Shown here in pieces: positions 33,832-43,450 of a DNA stretch of 64,000 bases (positions are counted from its first letter, which is position 1; each line of letters begins with the position of its first letter). A program made the position numbers and the translations under genes. Source of the DNA: Planctomycetota bacterium (lineage in GTDB: Bacteria > Planctomycetota > B15-G4 > JADJEK01); contig JADJEK010000005.1 in assembly GCA_016709145.1 (NCBI GenBank), forward strand, positions 186,001 to 250,000, given 5' to 3'. The notes below the pieces were generated by a model. The model searched no databases. It was not told where the DNA came from and was given only the letters and a program-made list of their open reading frames with translations.

Positions 33832-35208
33832 TCACGTGGCCTGGGCCGTTCCCGTTTCGACCTTCGCCACCGCGTCGACGAACGTCGGCACCCCCGCCAT
33901 CGCGGCCTCGCGCTCGTGGATCCAGTTGCGCGCCGACGCCGTCGGCAACCACGCGTTCACCGCCGCGAACAAGCCCCCGCGCGCCGACGGCGCGATCGGT
34001 GTGGTATCGACGAGGACGTCGGGCATCGCGGCATCCCCGATCTCCGCGACCAGCGCTTCGAGTCGCGCACCCACCGCGTCCAACACACGCTTCGTCGCCG
34101 GTTCGACGCGCACGACCAACGTGACGATTTCGTTCGAGCCGTGCGTCGCGCAGAACTCGCGCACCGCGTCGATCCAGCGGTCGTCGCAACCATCGGCGAT
34201 CACGAGCACGCGCGTCGAACGCGCGCCGTGCAGAGCCAGCGGCGTCGCGTGCTCGAAGACTTCGCTCGGACGCAGCGGCACGACGTCGAGCGCGGCGTCG
34301 AACGGTCGAGCGAGCGCGAGTCTCGTCGCCGGATACGGCACGCCGAGCGTGCCTTCGTAGTCGTACTTCGCGCAGAACCACTCCCAGTTCGCGCGCATCA
34401 GGCCGGCCGCGTCGAACTTCTGCTCGCGGAACGTCGCACTGCCGTGGTGATGCACGAACACGTCGCACGCCACCGCGAGCCGGAACCCGGCGCGCATCGC
34501 ACGCAGTGAGAAGTCGTCGTCCTCGAAGTTCCCGAGCCCGAAGCACGGATCGAACCCGCCGATGCGATCGAGCAGCTCACGCTTCAGCACCATGCACAAG
34601 CCGACGAGTCGCGCGAGCAACGCGAACTTGCCGGCGTGCTCGTGGGCCCGCGAACGCGCGAAGGCGTCGAGCCCCGCGTCGGGCGCGGTCACGTCGTAGC
34701 CGACCGACGCCAGCACCTGCGGTCCCGAGGCGCGATTCGTCAGCGGTCCGACCGCGCCGATCCGCGGATGTGCGTTCAGCAATGAAATCGAGCGCGTCGC
34801 CCATTCCGGCGTCACGCGCGTGTCGTTGTTCAACACGACGAGCACCGAGCCCGTCGCGCGCGCGAGACCTTGGTTCACCGCGAACGCGAAGCCCTCGTTG
34901 CGCTCGTTGCGCAACAGCACGATGCGGCCGCGCGTGGGTTTCATCGACGCGATCGCGCCGGCCACGTCCTCGGCCGAACCGTTGTCGACGAGGATCAGCT
35001 CGTACGGCCGTTGCGTATGCACTTCGATCGACTCGAGGCACCGCTTCGTCAGTTCGAGTTGGTTCAGCACCGGGATGACGATGCTGATCAGCTTGGCGTC
35101 GCCGCGACGCTCGGCTTCGCGCTCGACGTCGACGTTGGCGAGGTACGCCGCGCTCAATGCGCGCGCGGCGTCCTCACCCGCGGAGCTCGCGTCCGAGCGC
35201 GCCGTCAT
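33832..35208 (-). CDS. GT2-family glycosyltransferase
   Basis: A 458-residue GT-A enzyme. SIVIPVLNQLELTKRCLESI opens the fold, LVDNGSAEDV and LLRNERNEGFAFAVNQGL follow, the metal motif is in VLNNDTRVTPEWA, and GGFDPCFGLGNFEDDDFSLR carries the acceptor-side acidic residues; this is the rhamnosyltransferase-like branch of GT2. The C-terminal 150 residues form an extra domain of unclear function. The ATG at 35208 lies two bases after the stop of the large methyltransferase-glycosyltransferase gene, so the genes form one operon. Confidence 0.9.
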   Translation of the reverse strand: MTARSDASSAGEDAARALSAAYLANVDVEREAERRGDAKLISIVIPVLNQLELTKRCLESIEVHTQRPYELILVDNGSAEDVAGAIASMKPTRGRIVLLRNERNEGFAFAVNQGLARATGSVLVVLNNDTRVTPEWATRSISLLNAHPRIGAVGPLTNRASGPQVLASVGYDVTAPDAGLDAFARSRAHEHAGKFALLARLVGLCMVLKRELLDRIGGFDPCFGLGNFEDDDFSLRAMRAGFRLAVACDVFVHHHGSATFREQKFDAAGLMRANWEWFCAKYDYEGTLGVPYPATRLALARPFDAALDVVPLRPSEVFEHATPLALHGARSTRVLVIADGCDDRWIDAVREFCATHGSNEIVTLVVRVEPATKRVLDAVGARLEALVAEIGDAAMPDVLVDTTPIAPSARGGLFAAVNAWLPTASARNWIHEREAAMAGVPTFVDAVAKVETGTAQAT

Positions 35209-35210
35209 CG

Positions 35211-38200
35211 TCAGCTCGCCGAGACCAGCTCGACGCGCGAGCGCGCGCGCTTGCTTGCGTGCGTCCACGCCGCGAGCCACGCCGGAGCGTGCTGCGACCA
35301 CGTGCGCTGCCCGGTGACGTACGTCCACGCGGCGTTCGCCACGCGCCGACGCGCCTCGACGTTCACGACCGCGGTCTGGACCGCACGCGTGAACGCATCG
35401 GCGCCTCCGGCCACGAGCCAACCGGTCTTGCCCGGTTCGATCGTCCCGGCGAACGGCTCGAGCGCCGACGCGATGACCGGCACACGACGCGCCGCGAGCT
35501 CGAGCAACGTCGCGTCGCCGCGCGACGCGAACACGCTCTGATCGGTGACCGGCAAGACCGCGACGTCGATCGTCGCGCGCTGCATCGTGCGGGCGTACTC
35601 GCGATAGAACGGCGAGTCGCACGCGAGGCGCGACGTCTTCTGGAACTCCTTCGCTCCGGCACCGTCGGGCGTCCAGATCGACAGATCGAGCAAGCCCTCG
35701 CTGGCCCGGATCGTCGGCATCAGCGCCTTCACGACGTCGACGATCTCGTGCGGTTGCGCGTTGCCCGCGAACAGGCCGATCGTCAGCGCCCGATCGCTGC
35801 CGGCATCGAACGCATGGCGCACCGACCACGTCGACAGATCGAGCTGCGTCGGCAACACCTGGACCGTCGCGTCGGGCGCGAGCCCGCGCACGTCGTCGTG
35901 CAGCCGCGCGGTGGCCGTCGTCACGAGATCGGCGCTGCGCAGGATCGCGGCGCACGCCTCGTGCGAACCCGAGTCCGAGCACGCCAGCGCCTCGTCGACG
36001 TCGACGACGACCGCGATGCCGCGGTCGTGCGCGGCGTTCGCGATCGACAGCGCTTGGCCGCCGCACGCGAACGGCGCCGACAACAGCACGAGCTGCGCCG
36101 ACGCGACCGCTTCGTTCGCGTCGTCGGGACGCGCGAAGCGCACGTCGATCGACCCGAGGTCGGCGAGCACGCGCGTCACCGCGGCCAAGCGACGCTGCAT
36201 GCGCGTGCCGGACAGCGGTTCCGACGTGATCACCGTGACGCGCAGCCGGTCGGTCGAGGGCTTGCCGCCGCCACGCGCGCACAACACGTGGAGCGATCCG
36301 GCGAGAGGTGTGAAGTCCTGCGTCGGTTGCGCGCCCTGCGCGGCCGTCACGGCGGCCTGCGCGGCGTCGCCGTGGCCCAGCGCCACGGTGCGCTCGACGA
36401 GATGGACGAACTCTTGCAAGACCTCGGGGTCCGCCCCGAGCGGCGCCAAGCGCGTCGTGATCGCGTCGGGACGACCCGCGGCCGCCAACAGTTCGACGTG
36501 CCGCTGCGCGAGGTGCGCGTCGGTCGGATGCCGCTCCGCAGCGATCTCGAGCGTGTTCTCCTCGGCCAGCGGATCGCCGGCGCTGCGATACAGCGACGCC
36601 AGCGCGCGGAACGCGTCGGCATCCTCCGCGTCGGCTTCGATCGAGCCGACCAGCAAGCGCTCGGCGAGCGCGAACCGTCCGCCCTTCGCGAGCTGCATGC
36701 CGGCGTTGCGCAGATCGAGAGCGGCGGCAGGCACGAGGCGCGCCGCGGCTTCGTAGCTCGACACCGCGAGTTCGAGTTCGCCCTGGCGCGCCTGGTTCTT
36801 CGCCAGGAACTCGAACAACAACGCGGCGGCCTTGGTCGCGTCCTCGTCGGTGACCTCGGGCTTCGCGTGCTGCGAGCCCGTCGCGAGGAACGACCGATAC
36901 GCGTGGTCCCATTGCGACGACGCCACGTCGAGGCAGAAGTTCGAGCGCACGACGTCGAACGCGGTCCTGGCGATCCTGCGACGCAAGGGCGCGTCGGCGA
37001 GGAAGCGCTCGATCGCGTCGACCCACGACGCCGTCGTGTTCTTCGCGAGCCAACCGTCGACGCCGTGCGTGACCGAGTTGCGATACGGCGTCACGTCCGA
37101 GTAGATGCCCGGGATGCCGCAGATCGAGTACTCGAGCCACTTCAGGTCGGACTTGCTCTGGTTGAACGGATGGTCGGTCAGCGGCGCGATCGCGAGGTGG
37201 ATCGGCGCTTCGCGCACGCGCTTCGCGTGCTTCTCGACGTTGGCGACGCCGGCGCCGGCGAGCTTGACGCCGGGGATGTCGCGCAGGTGCTTCGGCAGGT
37301 AGCCGAAGAAGTGGAACTCGACCTGGCCCTCGTACTTGCGCACGAGGTAGCGGATCGCCTCTTCGACGATCTCGAGGTCTTCCTGGTGCGTCGGCGAGCC
37401 GAACCAACCGACGACGAACGGTGCGCCGGCGACCGGCTCGCGCGCGTTGAACGACGAGCCCCAGATCTGCGTGTTCACGCAATTGCGCAGCACGACGGCC
37501 TTGCGCGGCGCGTCGGCGTCGAGCTCCGCGAGCTCGTGCTTCAGCGGCTCCGTCGACGCGGTGATGAAGTCGGCATCGCGCGCGATGCGCTCGAACGACC
37601 CCGTGATCTGCGTGCAGTACCCCCACACCGGGTTGCTGCGCGGCACCTTCCACAGCAGGTCGTCGAGCTCGAACACGACGACCTTGCCCATCGTCCGCGC
37701 GACTTCGAGGATCTCGGCGCTGTACTTCTCGTCGCAGAACTCGCGGCCGACGATGAACAGGTCCGACAGCAGGATCGCCTCGATGTCGAGCGTCGTGTCG
37801 TAGCTCGACACGTACGTGACGTGCGCCTTGCCTTGCTTCTCGAGTTCACGCAGCGGATCGAGCACGCGCAGGCGCACGACGGCCCATTCCGGCTTCTCCT
37901 TCGAGAAGATCACGGCGCGGATCGGGCGATCGACGCGGCGGAAGTGGATCGCGTTTTGCGTGAGGAACTGCCCGGCGAAGTCGCGGTTCGCGAAGAAGCC
38001 GTTCGCGGCGAACAGGCCTTCCCAATACGAACGCGGCCGCACGTTCAGGTGCGTCGGCTCCTCGAAGTCGGTCGGCGTCGACGAGAACACCACTTCGTCC
38101 GTGTGCGCGCACAGGTTCGCGACGAGCTTCTCGGCCTCGTCCTCGGGCATGTGCTCGGCGATCTCGATGCAGGTGATGAGGTCGAAGTGCTCGCCGAGCG

Positions 38201-38528
38201 GCTCGGTCGCGGAGCGCACCTTGCAGAACGGCTTGACGTCGTCGCGGACCTGGCCGATCGCGTACGACGACGCGTCGATGCCGTAGGCCTCGACGCCGCG
38301 ATCACGCAGTTGCTCGACGAGGAAGCCCTTGGCGCAACCGACGTCGAGCACGCGCTTCGGCTGGAACAAGTCGTGGAGGCGCGCGGCCGCCGTCGCGAAG
38401 TGCGTCGACCATTCGATCTCGTCGCGCTCGTACGGGCGCGGGCCGAGCTTCGTGTCGTAGTAGGCCTTGTCGTACGGAGCACCCGGATCGTGCTGCGGAC
38501 CGCGATTCGACGACGGATTCTCGGACAT
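35211..38528 (-). CDS. Multidomain methyltransferase-glycosyltransferase-TPR-glycosyltransferase
   Basis: A 1105-residue fusion. Residues about 20-190 form a SAM-dependent methyltransferase (RVLDVGCAKGFLVEQLRDRG, LITCIEIAEHMPEDEAEKL). A first glycosyltransferase-like GT-B region follows to about 550 (VVFELDDLLWKVPRSNPVW, FVVGWFGSPTHQEDLEIV, SDLKWLEYSICGIPGIYSDV). Residues about 560-700 are TPR repeats. A second GT-B-like region fills the rest (IGLFAGNAQPHEIVDVV, ELAARRVPVIASALEPF). No signal peptide, so it is cytoplasmic. ATG 38528 has GAGG six bases upstream. It lies between an epimerase gene and a GT2 gene and probably builds and methylates one oligosaccharide. Confidence 0.85.
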   Translation of the reverse strand: MSENPSSNRGPQHDPGAPYDKAYYDTKLGPRPYERDEIEWSTHFATAAARLHDLFQPKRVLDVGCAKGFLVEQLRDRGVEAYGIDASSYAIGQVRDDVKPFCKVRSATEPLGEHFDLITCIEIAEHMPEDEAEKLVANLCAHTDEVVFSSTPTDFEEPTHLNVRPRSYWEGLFAANGFFANRDFAGQFLTQNAIHFRRVDRPIRAVIFSKEKPEWAVVRLRVLDPLRELEKQGKAHVTYVSSYDTTLDIEAILLSDLFIVGREFCDEKYSAEILEVARTMGKVVVFELDDLLWKVPRSNPVWGYCTQITGSFERIARDADFITASTEPLKHELAELDADAPRKAVVLRNCVNTQIWGSSFNAREPVAGAPFVVGWFGSPTHQEDLEIVEEAIRYLVRKYEGQVEFHFFGYLPKHLRDIPGVKLAGAGVANVEKHAKRVREAPIHLAIAPLTDHPFNQSKSDLKWLEYSICGIPGIYSDVTPYRNSVTHGVDGWLAKNTTASWVDAIERFLADAPLRRRIARTAFDVVRSNFCLDVASSQWDHAYRSFLATGSQHAKPEVTDEDATKAAALLFEFLAKNQARQGELELAVSSYEAAARLVPAAALDLRNAGMQLAKGGRFALAERLLVGSIEADAEDADAFRALASLYRSAGDPLAEENTLEIAAERHPTDAHLAQRHVELLAAAGRPDAITTRLAPLGADPEVLQEFVHLVERTVALGHGDAAQAAVTAAQGAQPTQDFTPLAGSLHVLCARGGGKPSTDRLRVTVITSEPLSGTRMQRRLAAVTRVLADLGSIDVRFARPDDANEAVASAQLVLLSAPFACGGQALSIANAAHDRGIAVVVDVDEALACSDSGSHEACAAILRSADLVTTATARLHDDVRGLAPDATVQVLPTQLDLSTWSVRHAFDAGSDRALTIGLFAGNAQPHEIVDVVKALMPTIRASEGLLDLSIWTPDGAGAKEFQKTSRLACDSPFYREYARTMQRATIDVAVLPVTDQSVFASRGDATLLELAARRVPVIASALEPFAGTIEPGKTGWLVAGGADAFTRAVQTAVVNVEARRRVANAAWTYVTGQRTWSQHAPAWLAAWTHASKRARSRVELVSAS

Positions 38529-38609
38529 GGTGGACCTCGTGGAGCGGATGTTCGCGGAGGGTTCGGGAAGAGGATGAGGCGTCGCGGCGCACACTTGCCG
38601 CGCGACGGT

Positions 38610-39728
38610 TCAGCGCAACAGGCCGTGGGACTGCAGCAGGCTCGCCGCGGCTTCGAACTTCTGTTCGATGCCCTTCTGCGTGCGGACCCATTCGACGAGT
38701 TCGTCGATGCCGTCTTCGAGCATCACGGTCGGCTGGTAGCCGAGCTGCGTCTGGATGCGCGAGATGTCGGCGTAGCAGTGGCGGATGTCGCCGGCACGGA
38801 ACTGGTTCTTGACGTCGGACTCGATGTCGACGCCGAGTCGTTCCTTCAACAACGAGCAGACTTGGTTGACGCTCGTGCTGCGGCCGGTGCCGACGTTGAA
38901 CACGCCGTAGTTCGCTTCGTCCTTCTCCATCGCCAGCATGTTGGCCTGGACGATGTCGGAGACGTGGACGAAGTCGCGGCTCTGATGGCCGTCTTCGTAG
39001 ATGACCGGGCGGCCGTTCGACATCAGGCGGCCCGAGAAGATCGCGAGCACGCCCGTGTACGGATTGGCCAGCGCTTGACGCGAGCCGTAGATGTTGAAGT
39101 AACGCAGCGCGACGGTCGGGATGCCGTACGCACGGCCGACCGACAGGCACATCTCTTCGTGATCGCGCTTCGTGATCGCGTAGATCGACGTCGGCTCGAG
39201 CGGCTTGCTCTCGGACGTCGGCATGCCCGCGACCGACGCGTTGCAGAACGGGCAGTGCAGCTCCCAGTCGCCGGCGGCCATCTGGGCCTCGGTGCGCAGC
39301 TTCGGCGAGACGTCGCCGCAATCCGAGCAGCGGTACTGGCCTTCACCGTAGATCGACATCGACGACGCCACGATCAGCTTCTTCACCTGGTGCTTGTCGT
39401 TGGCGAGGATGTCGAGCAGCGTCGCGCCGCCGACCGAGTTGCCGTCGACGTAGCGACGGATTTCATACATTGATTGGCCGACGCCGACGTACGCGGCTTC
39501 GTGGTAGACGACGTCGATCCCTTCGAGCGCATCCTTCAGCCGCGCGCGGTCCCGCACGTCGCCGTGGATGAACTCGGCTCGCTCGGTGAGGTAGGACGGG
39601 ACGCGGCCGCTCGGATGGACCTGGCGGTCGAGCGCGTCGTACACGCGCACTTGATGACCGCGCTCGAGCAACGCATCGACGATATGGGAACCCACGAAAC
39701 CGGCGCCGCCGGTGACGAGAATGCGCAT
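38610..39728 (-). CDS. NAD-dependent sugar epimerase with zinc-ribbon insert
   Basis: A 372-residue extended short-chain dehydrogenase/epimerase. The nucleotide-binding loop is GGAGFVGSH (residues 7-15), the catalytic set is Ser122-Ser123 and Tyr183-x3-Lys187 (YAITK), and YGVFNVGTGRSTSVNQV is the sugar-nucleotide region. An insert at about residues 132-165 carries two CxxC pairs (Cys134/Cys137 and Cys159/Cys162), likely a structural zinc site; a similar insert is known in dTDP-L-rhamnose 4-epimerase-like enzymes. That activity, or another 4-epimerase, is therefore plausible. It lies 81 bases upstream of the methyltransferase-glycosyltransferase gene and heads that operon. Confidence 0.88.
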   Translation of the reverse strand: MRILVTGGAGFVGSHIVDALLERGHQVRVYDALDRQVHPSGRVPSYLTERAEFIHGDVRDRARLKDALEGIDVVYHEAAYVGVGQSMYEIRRYVDGNSVGGATLLDILANDKHQVKKLIVASSMSIYGEGQYRCSDCGDVSPKLRTEAQMAAGDWELHCPFCNASVAGMPTSESKPLEPTSIYAITKRDHEEMCLSVGRAYGIPTVALRYFNIYGSRQALANPYTGVLAIFSGRLMSNGRPVIYEDGHQSRDFVHVSDIVQANMLAMEKDEANYGVFNVGTGRSTSVNQVCSLLKERLGVDIESDVKNQFRAGDIRHCYADISRIQTQLGYQPTVMLEDGIDELVEWVRTQKGIEQKFEAAASLLQSHGLLR

Positions 39729-40017
39729 GACCCGCTCCTGAGCCTCATGAACGGAAAGCCGGCGGGATGCCGGCGAGCCGCAGCGCTAGGGCAACGGGCG
39801 TTCCAGATGCGGGCCAAGTCGGATCGAGTGCTCGTAAGTCGGCTTCACGCCAACGATAGGGAGCAAGGGAGCGGCGCGCGGCCGTTCGCGGGGCCGCGCG
39901 CTGCGCGAGAAAGCATTTCGGGGTCCGGGACGCCGATCGGAACTTCTTTCCGACGCAGGCGCGCCGACGGCGGCGGGATTCGCGGGGATTCGAACGCCGA
40001 GCGCGAGCGCCCGTCGA

Positions 40018-41829
40018 TCAGGGAAAGGTCTTGGCGACCAGCGGGGTCAGGCTCGCGTCGCCGTCGGCGTCCGTCGTCAGCGCCTGCAGGTAGAGGGTGA
40101 TCCCGGAGACGCTCGCGAACGGCGGCACGATGACCGCGACGTCGATCGAGCCCGGAGCGGGCAGCGCCGTGCCCGCGAGCAGCATGAGCGGCGGCGGCGA
40201 GAAGCCGAGCCGGAAGACTCCATACGGCGGCGCCGCGGCGAAGCCCGGCGTCGCGCCGAGCCACAACCACGCCGGCGTTCCCGCCGCGCCGAGGACTTGC
40301 AGTCTCACCGCGTTGCCGGGCTCGAGCGCACCGACGAGTCGCACGCGCGCGACGTCGCCCTCGCGCCCGCGATGCGTCGCGTCGACATGATAAGTCGGGA
40401 CCGGCACGCGCGCGGGATCGACGGGCGCACCGAGATCCCACAAGTTGACGCGGATCGTGTTGCCGAGGAACGACAGCGCGCCGAGGTCGAGATCGCCGTC
40501 GCCATCGACGTCCGCGAGGTGCGCACCGTTCAAGTACGTGTACCCGACGGGATGCAGCGGGAAGCCCGGCAGGACGTTGCCGATGGAGTCGTAGCCGAGG
40601 ATCGATCCGACTCCACCGACCGCCAACGTATGGTCCGTGAAGATTTCGAGCTTGCCGTCGCCATCGAGGTCCGCCGTCGTGATCGCACCGGCGGCCCCGC
40701 CGCCACCGGGGCCCGACACCGGGAAGCCGGGCTTCAGCAGGCCGTTTCCACTCCACGCCCACAGCGTCGGCGTGTCGTCGCCCGCGAAGCCCTCGCGCCC
40801 CGCGAGAACATCGAGGCTGCCGTCGCCGTCGATGTCGGCGATCGTCGGCGGGCAATACATCCACGTGCCGAGCAACCGCGGCCACGTGCCGAAGAAGCTG
40901 CCGTTGCTGCGCATGACCCATACACCCGAGTTCAATTGATGCGCGCCGACGGCGATCTCGAGCGGACCGTCACCATCGAGATCCGCGAGCGCGGCCGATT
41001 GATAACTGAAGCTCGTGCCGGCGATGGGCTTCGGGAAGCCCGGCAACGAGAAACCGCCGCGATCGAGCACCCACAACGACGTGTACGACTGCAGGACGAG
41101 GTCGAGGTCACCATCACGATCGACATCGGCCACGGCAGGGGTCGTCGTCGGGACGTGATCGAGCGCGACCGGCCATGCGCCGCCCCACTCGCTGCCATCG
41201 GCCTCGACGATGTGGACGCGACCACCGATGTTGCCGATGCGCTCCTGCGCGATGATCTCGAGCATGCCGTCGTCGTCGAGATCGGCCAACGTCGGCGAAG
41301 CTTCGACGTTCGCGGCTCCGAAACTGACCGGAAAGCCCGGCCGCGCAGTACCGAATCGATCGAAGACGTAGAGGGCTCCTCCCCCGCCGAGTCCACGCGT
41401 GGCCTGGACGACCTCGACGAAGCCATCGCCATCGAGATCCGCGACGCTCGCCGGGTACTGCGCAAGCGCACCGACCGCGACCGGGAATCCCGGCAACGAT
41501 TGGCCATCGAGCCGGAACGCATAGACGTGCATGTCCGGGCTCGACACGACGAGGTCCAGCGCGCCGTCGGCATCGACGTCCTCGAGCACGAGGCCTCGCA
41601 TCGGCGGATACTGCGATGCACCGCCGATCGTCAGCGGGAAGCCGGGGTGCTGCGCGTACATGGGACCGGTCGACGCATCGAGCGACGAAGTCGATCCGGG
41701 CGGGACGACGTGCTCGACGACGGAATACGGTTGCGGCGCCAACGCGTCACGAAGGTGAACGACGCGGGTTTCTTGCGCATGGGCCGGGACGGCGAGCAGG
41801 ACCGCGGCGAGAAGTGCAAGACGGGACAT
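40018..41829 (-). CDS. Secreted FG-GAP/VCBS repeat protein
   Basis: A 603-residue secreted protein with signal peptide RLALLAAVLLAVPAHAQ. Eight calcium-binding-like blades can be counted from their DxDxDG motifs, including DLDGDGFVEVVQA, DVDRDGDLDLVLQS, DIDGDGSLDVLAG and DVDGDGDLDLGAL, giving an integrin-alpha-type beta-propeller. The C-terminal 110 residues form a separate domain ending with PGSIDVAVIVPPFASVSGIT and LYLQALTTDADGD; I have the impression this kind of C-terminal module recurs in secreted planctomycete proteins. The function is unknown; an extracellular binding or structural role is likely. It has long flanking gaps (289 and 173 bases) and probably its own promoter. Confidence 0.85.
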   Translation of the reverse strand: MSRLALLAAVLLAVPAHAQETRVVHLRDALAPQPYSVVEHVVPPGSTSSLDASTGPMYAQHPGFPLTIGGASQYPPMRGLVLEDVDADGALDLVVSSPDMHVYAFRLDGQSLPGFPVAVGALAQYPASVADLDGDGFVEVVQATRGLGGGGALYVFDRFGTARPGFPVSFGAANVEASPTLADLDDDGMLEIIAQERIGNIGGRVHIVEADGSEWGGAWPVALDHVPTTTPAVADVDRDGDLDLVLQSYTSLWVLDRGGFSLPGFPKPIAGTSFSYQSAALADLDGDGPLEIAVGAHQLNSGVWVMRSNGSFFGTWPRLLGTWMYCPPTIADIDGDGSLDVLAGREGFAGDDTPTLWAWSGNGLLKPGFPVSGPGGGGAAGAITTADLDGDGKLEIFTDHTLAVGGVGSILGYDSIGNVLPGFPLHPVGYTYLNGAHLADVDGDGDLDLGALSFLGNTIRVNLWDLGAPVDPARVPVPTYHVDATHRGREGDVARVRLVGALEPGNAVRLQVLGAAGTPAWLWLGATPGFAAAPPYGVFRLGFSPPPLMLLAGTALPAPGSIDVAVIVPPFASVSGITLYLQALTTDADGDASLTPLVAKTFP

Positions 41830-42002
41830 CGAGGACCTCGGATCCCCCCTGTTGGACGAAGGGTACCCGGGGATGGGGATGCGGATGGCTTGGGGAATCG
41901 CGGGAGGAGTGCCGAGCGGGCCCGAGCTTCGGTTCGGCGGGCCCCGATAAGCGCGGCGAAGACTTCCATCCAGCTCGTCGGCGATCGAAGACCGTCGCCG
42001 CG

Positions 42003-43172
42003 TTACTTGCGCTGTGACGCCTTCACTCCGAGCGCGTCCGTCATCAGAGACTGCAGCGACTCATCCAGGACACCAGGATGCTGCTTCACGAGATCAACCA
42101 GACGATCCTGTACCGCTTCGCTCTGACTCGGCACGATTCGGATGAGGTCGGCCAAGGTCGCCCGAGCGAGGGGCAGGTGCTTCCGCGCCGCGTCGCGTCC
42201 ACCACTCATCAGTCCTGAGAGTCCTTCGATCCCCACCAACAGTTCGTTCTCTTCACGCTCTCGGAGCAACTGCAGCATGGATTCAATCGCTCTGTCGTCG
42301 CCGCGTGTCGTCAGCGCACGAATGCACTCCGAACGGGACTCCGTAGGGAGACCGCGATCGCTCACCATCGAATTCATGTCGTCCGCTGCCGCCGACGAGG
42401 GCCAGCTAGCCAATCCATCGATGATCGCGCGCCGCAGCGCACGATCCGAATGATGGATCGCCAGGGTCAAGTAGGACGCGACATCGACGCCGCGGTCCTT
42501 GGAAAGAAGCGCTTCTGCCGCCGCGATCGCGACTTGTCGAGTTTGGCACGTTTGTATAATCGTACTGAGTCGAGCATCCGCCAATGTCGCGTCGTGGGAA
42601 ACGAGCAGCCTCATATATCCATCGTAGTGACTCGTCAGAGTCGCGCCCTCCGCGATGGTCCGATCCAACCACTCGGCCGCGGATCTGCCGATGTCGGGAT
42701 GATCGATGTCTCGCAGGAGACCGTAGAACGTCTTCGCCCGGTGTGTGAACCGAACGGTACTGTCGGAGAACAGGTGGACCAGCGCTCCCCTCGAGGCATC
42801 GGTGTCAATGGCTTTGAGTCGCTGTAGCTCGACGAGGATACGCGCTGTCGATGCGCCTTCACCGACCAGGGACCGAATGCGCAGGACGAGATCCGTAGGG
42901 TCTGCGGTCGCTCCAGGATCCTGACCCGTTTCCCGTCGGGTCATCCTCGGATCGTCGGCGGCGCACTCGGATGCGCACTCGGATGCGGTGACAGGTTCGC
43001 TCGACGTCGACGCTTCGAGATGCATCGCTCGTAGATCGGCGCCAGGTTCCTTCGGCTCTACCACGTCGTGTGGGCCACTCATGTCGATCCAGAGGAACGC
43101 GATCGACGAGGTGAGCACCGTCACGATCGCGATGCGGGCGAAAGAACGATGGCTGAGCAACGACTTATTCAT
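42003..43172 (-). CDS. Membrane-anchored HEAT-repeat-like protein
   Basis: A 389-residue protein with an N-terminal membrane anchor or uncleaved signal (IAIVTVLTSSIAFLWI, about residues 14-29), a disordered acidic linker with repeated ASECASECA, and a C-terminal helical part whose 30-residue periodicity (SDRALRRAIIDGLASWPSS, ESRSECIRALTTRGDD) fits HEAT-type repeats. No catalytic motif. Base composition is visibly less GC-rich than the neighbouring operons, as is the next gene upstream. Function unknown; the fold suggests protein-protein contacts outside the cytoplasm. Confidence 0.6.
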   Translation of the reverse strand: MNKSLLSHRSFARIAIVTVLTSSIAFLWIDMSGPHDVVEPKEPGADLRAMHLEASTSSEPVTASECASECAADDPRMTRRETGQDPGATADPTDLVLRIRSLVGEGASTARILVELQRLKAIDTDASRGALVHLFSDSTVRFTHRAKTFYGLLRDIDHPDIGRSAAEWLDRTIAEGATLTSHYDGYMRLLVSHDATLADARLSTIIQTCQTRQVAIAAAEALLSKDRGVDVASYLTLAIHHSDRALRRAIIDGLASWPSSAAADDMNSMVSDRGLPTESRSECIRALTTRGDDRAIESMLQLLREREENELLVGIEGLSGLMSGGRDAARKHLPLARATLADLIRIVPSQSEAVQDRLVDLVKQHPGVLDESLQSLMTDALGVKASQRK

Positions 43173-43450
43173 GACTTGAATCCAATGTCGTCGAAATTCT
43201 CGCTGTCGCGATTTCGAGTCGAACTTGCGAGAGCTGGACGTCGACCACCCACGTCCCGCACGAATGATCCGCGTTCATTCCTCAGTACCGCCGCACGAGC
43301 ACATTCCTCGCTCCGGACCGTCCCGTATGGTTTCGTACGGGCATTCGAATCGTCGTCCGAGGCCCGCTTCTCTCCCATCGGCAGAACTCCATCGAGAAAT
43401 GTCGATGGGAAAGAAGCGGTCCGCGTCCGGAACTCCGTGCGGCGGCCGGA

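Noticed and set aside
32518..34509. Arginine-rich plus-strand frame opposite the M1 peptidase and GT2 genes
   Set aside because: It crosses two well-supported minus-strand genes and the gap between them and shows only low-complexity Arg/Ser/Ala sequence.
35157..39473. A very long open frame on the plus strand (over 1400 codons) opposite the glycosyltransferase genes
   Set aside because: The translation is extremely rich in Arg, Asp, His and Val with no domains, as expected antisense to GC-rich coding DNA; the minus-strand frames carry clear methyltransferase, glycosyltransferase and epimerase motifs.
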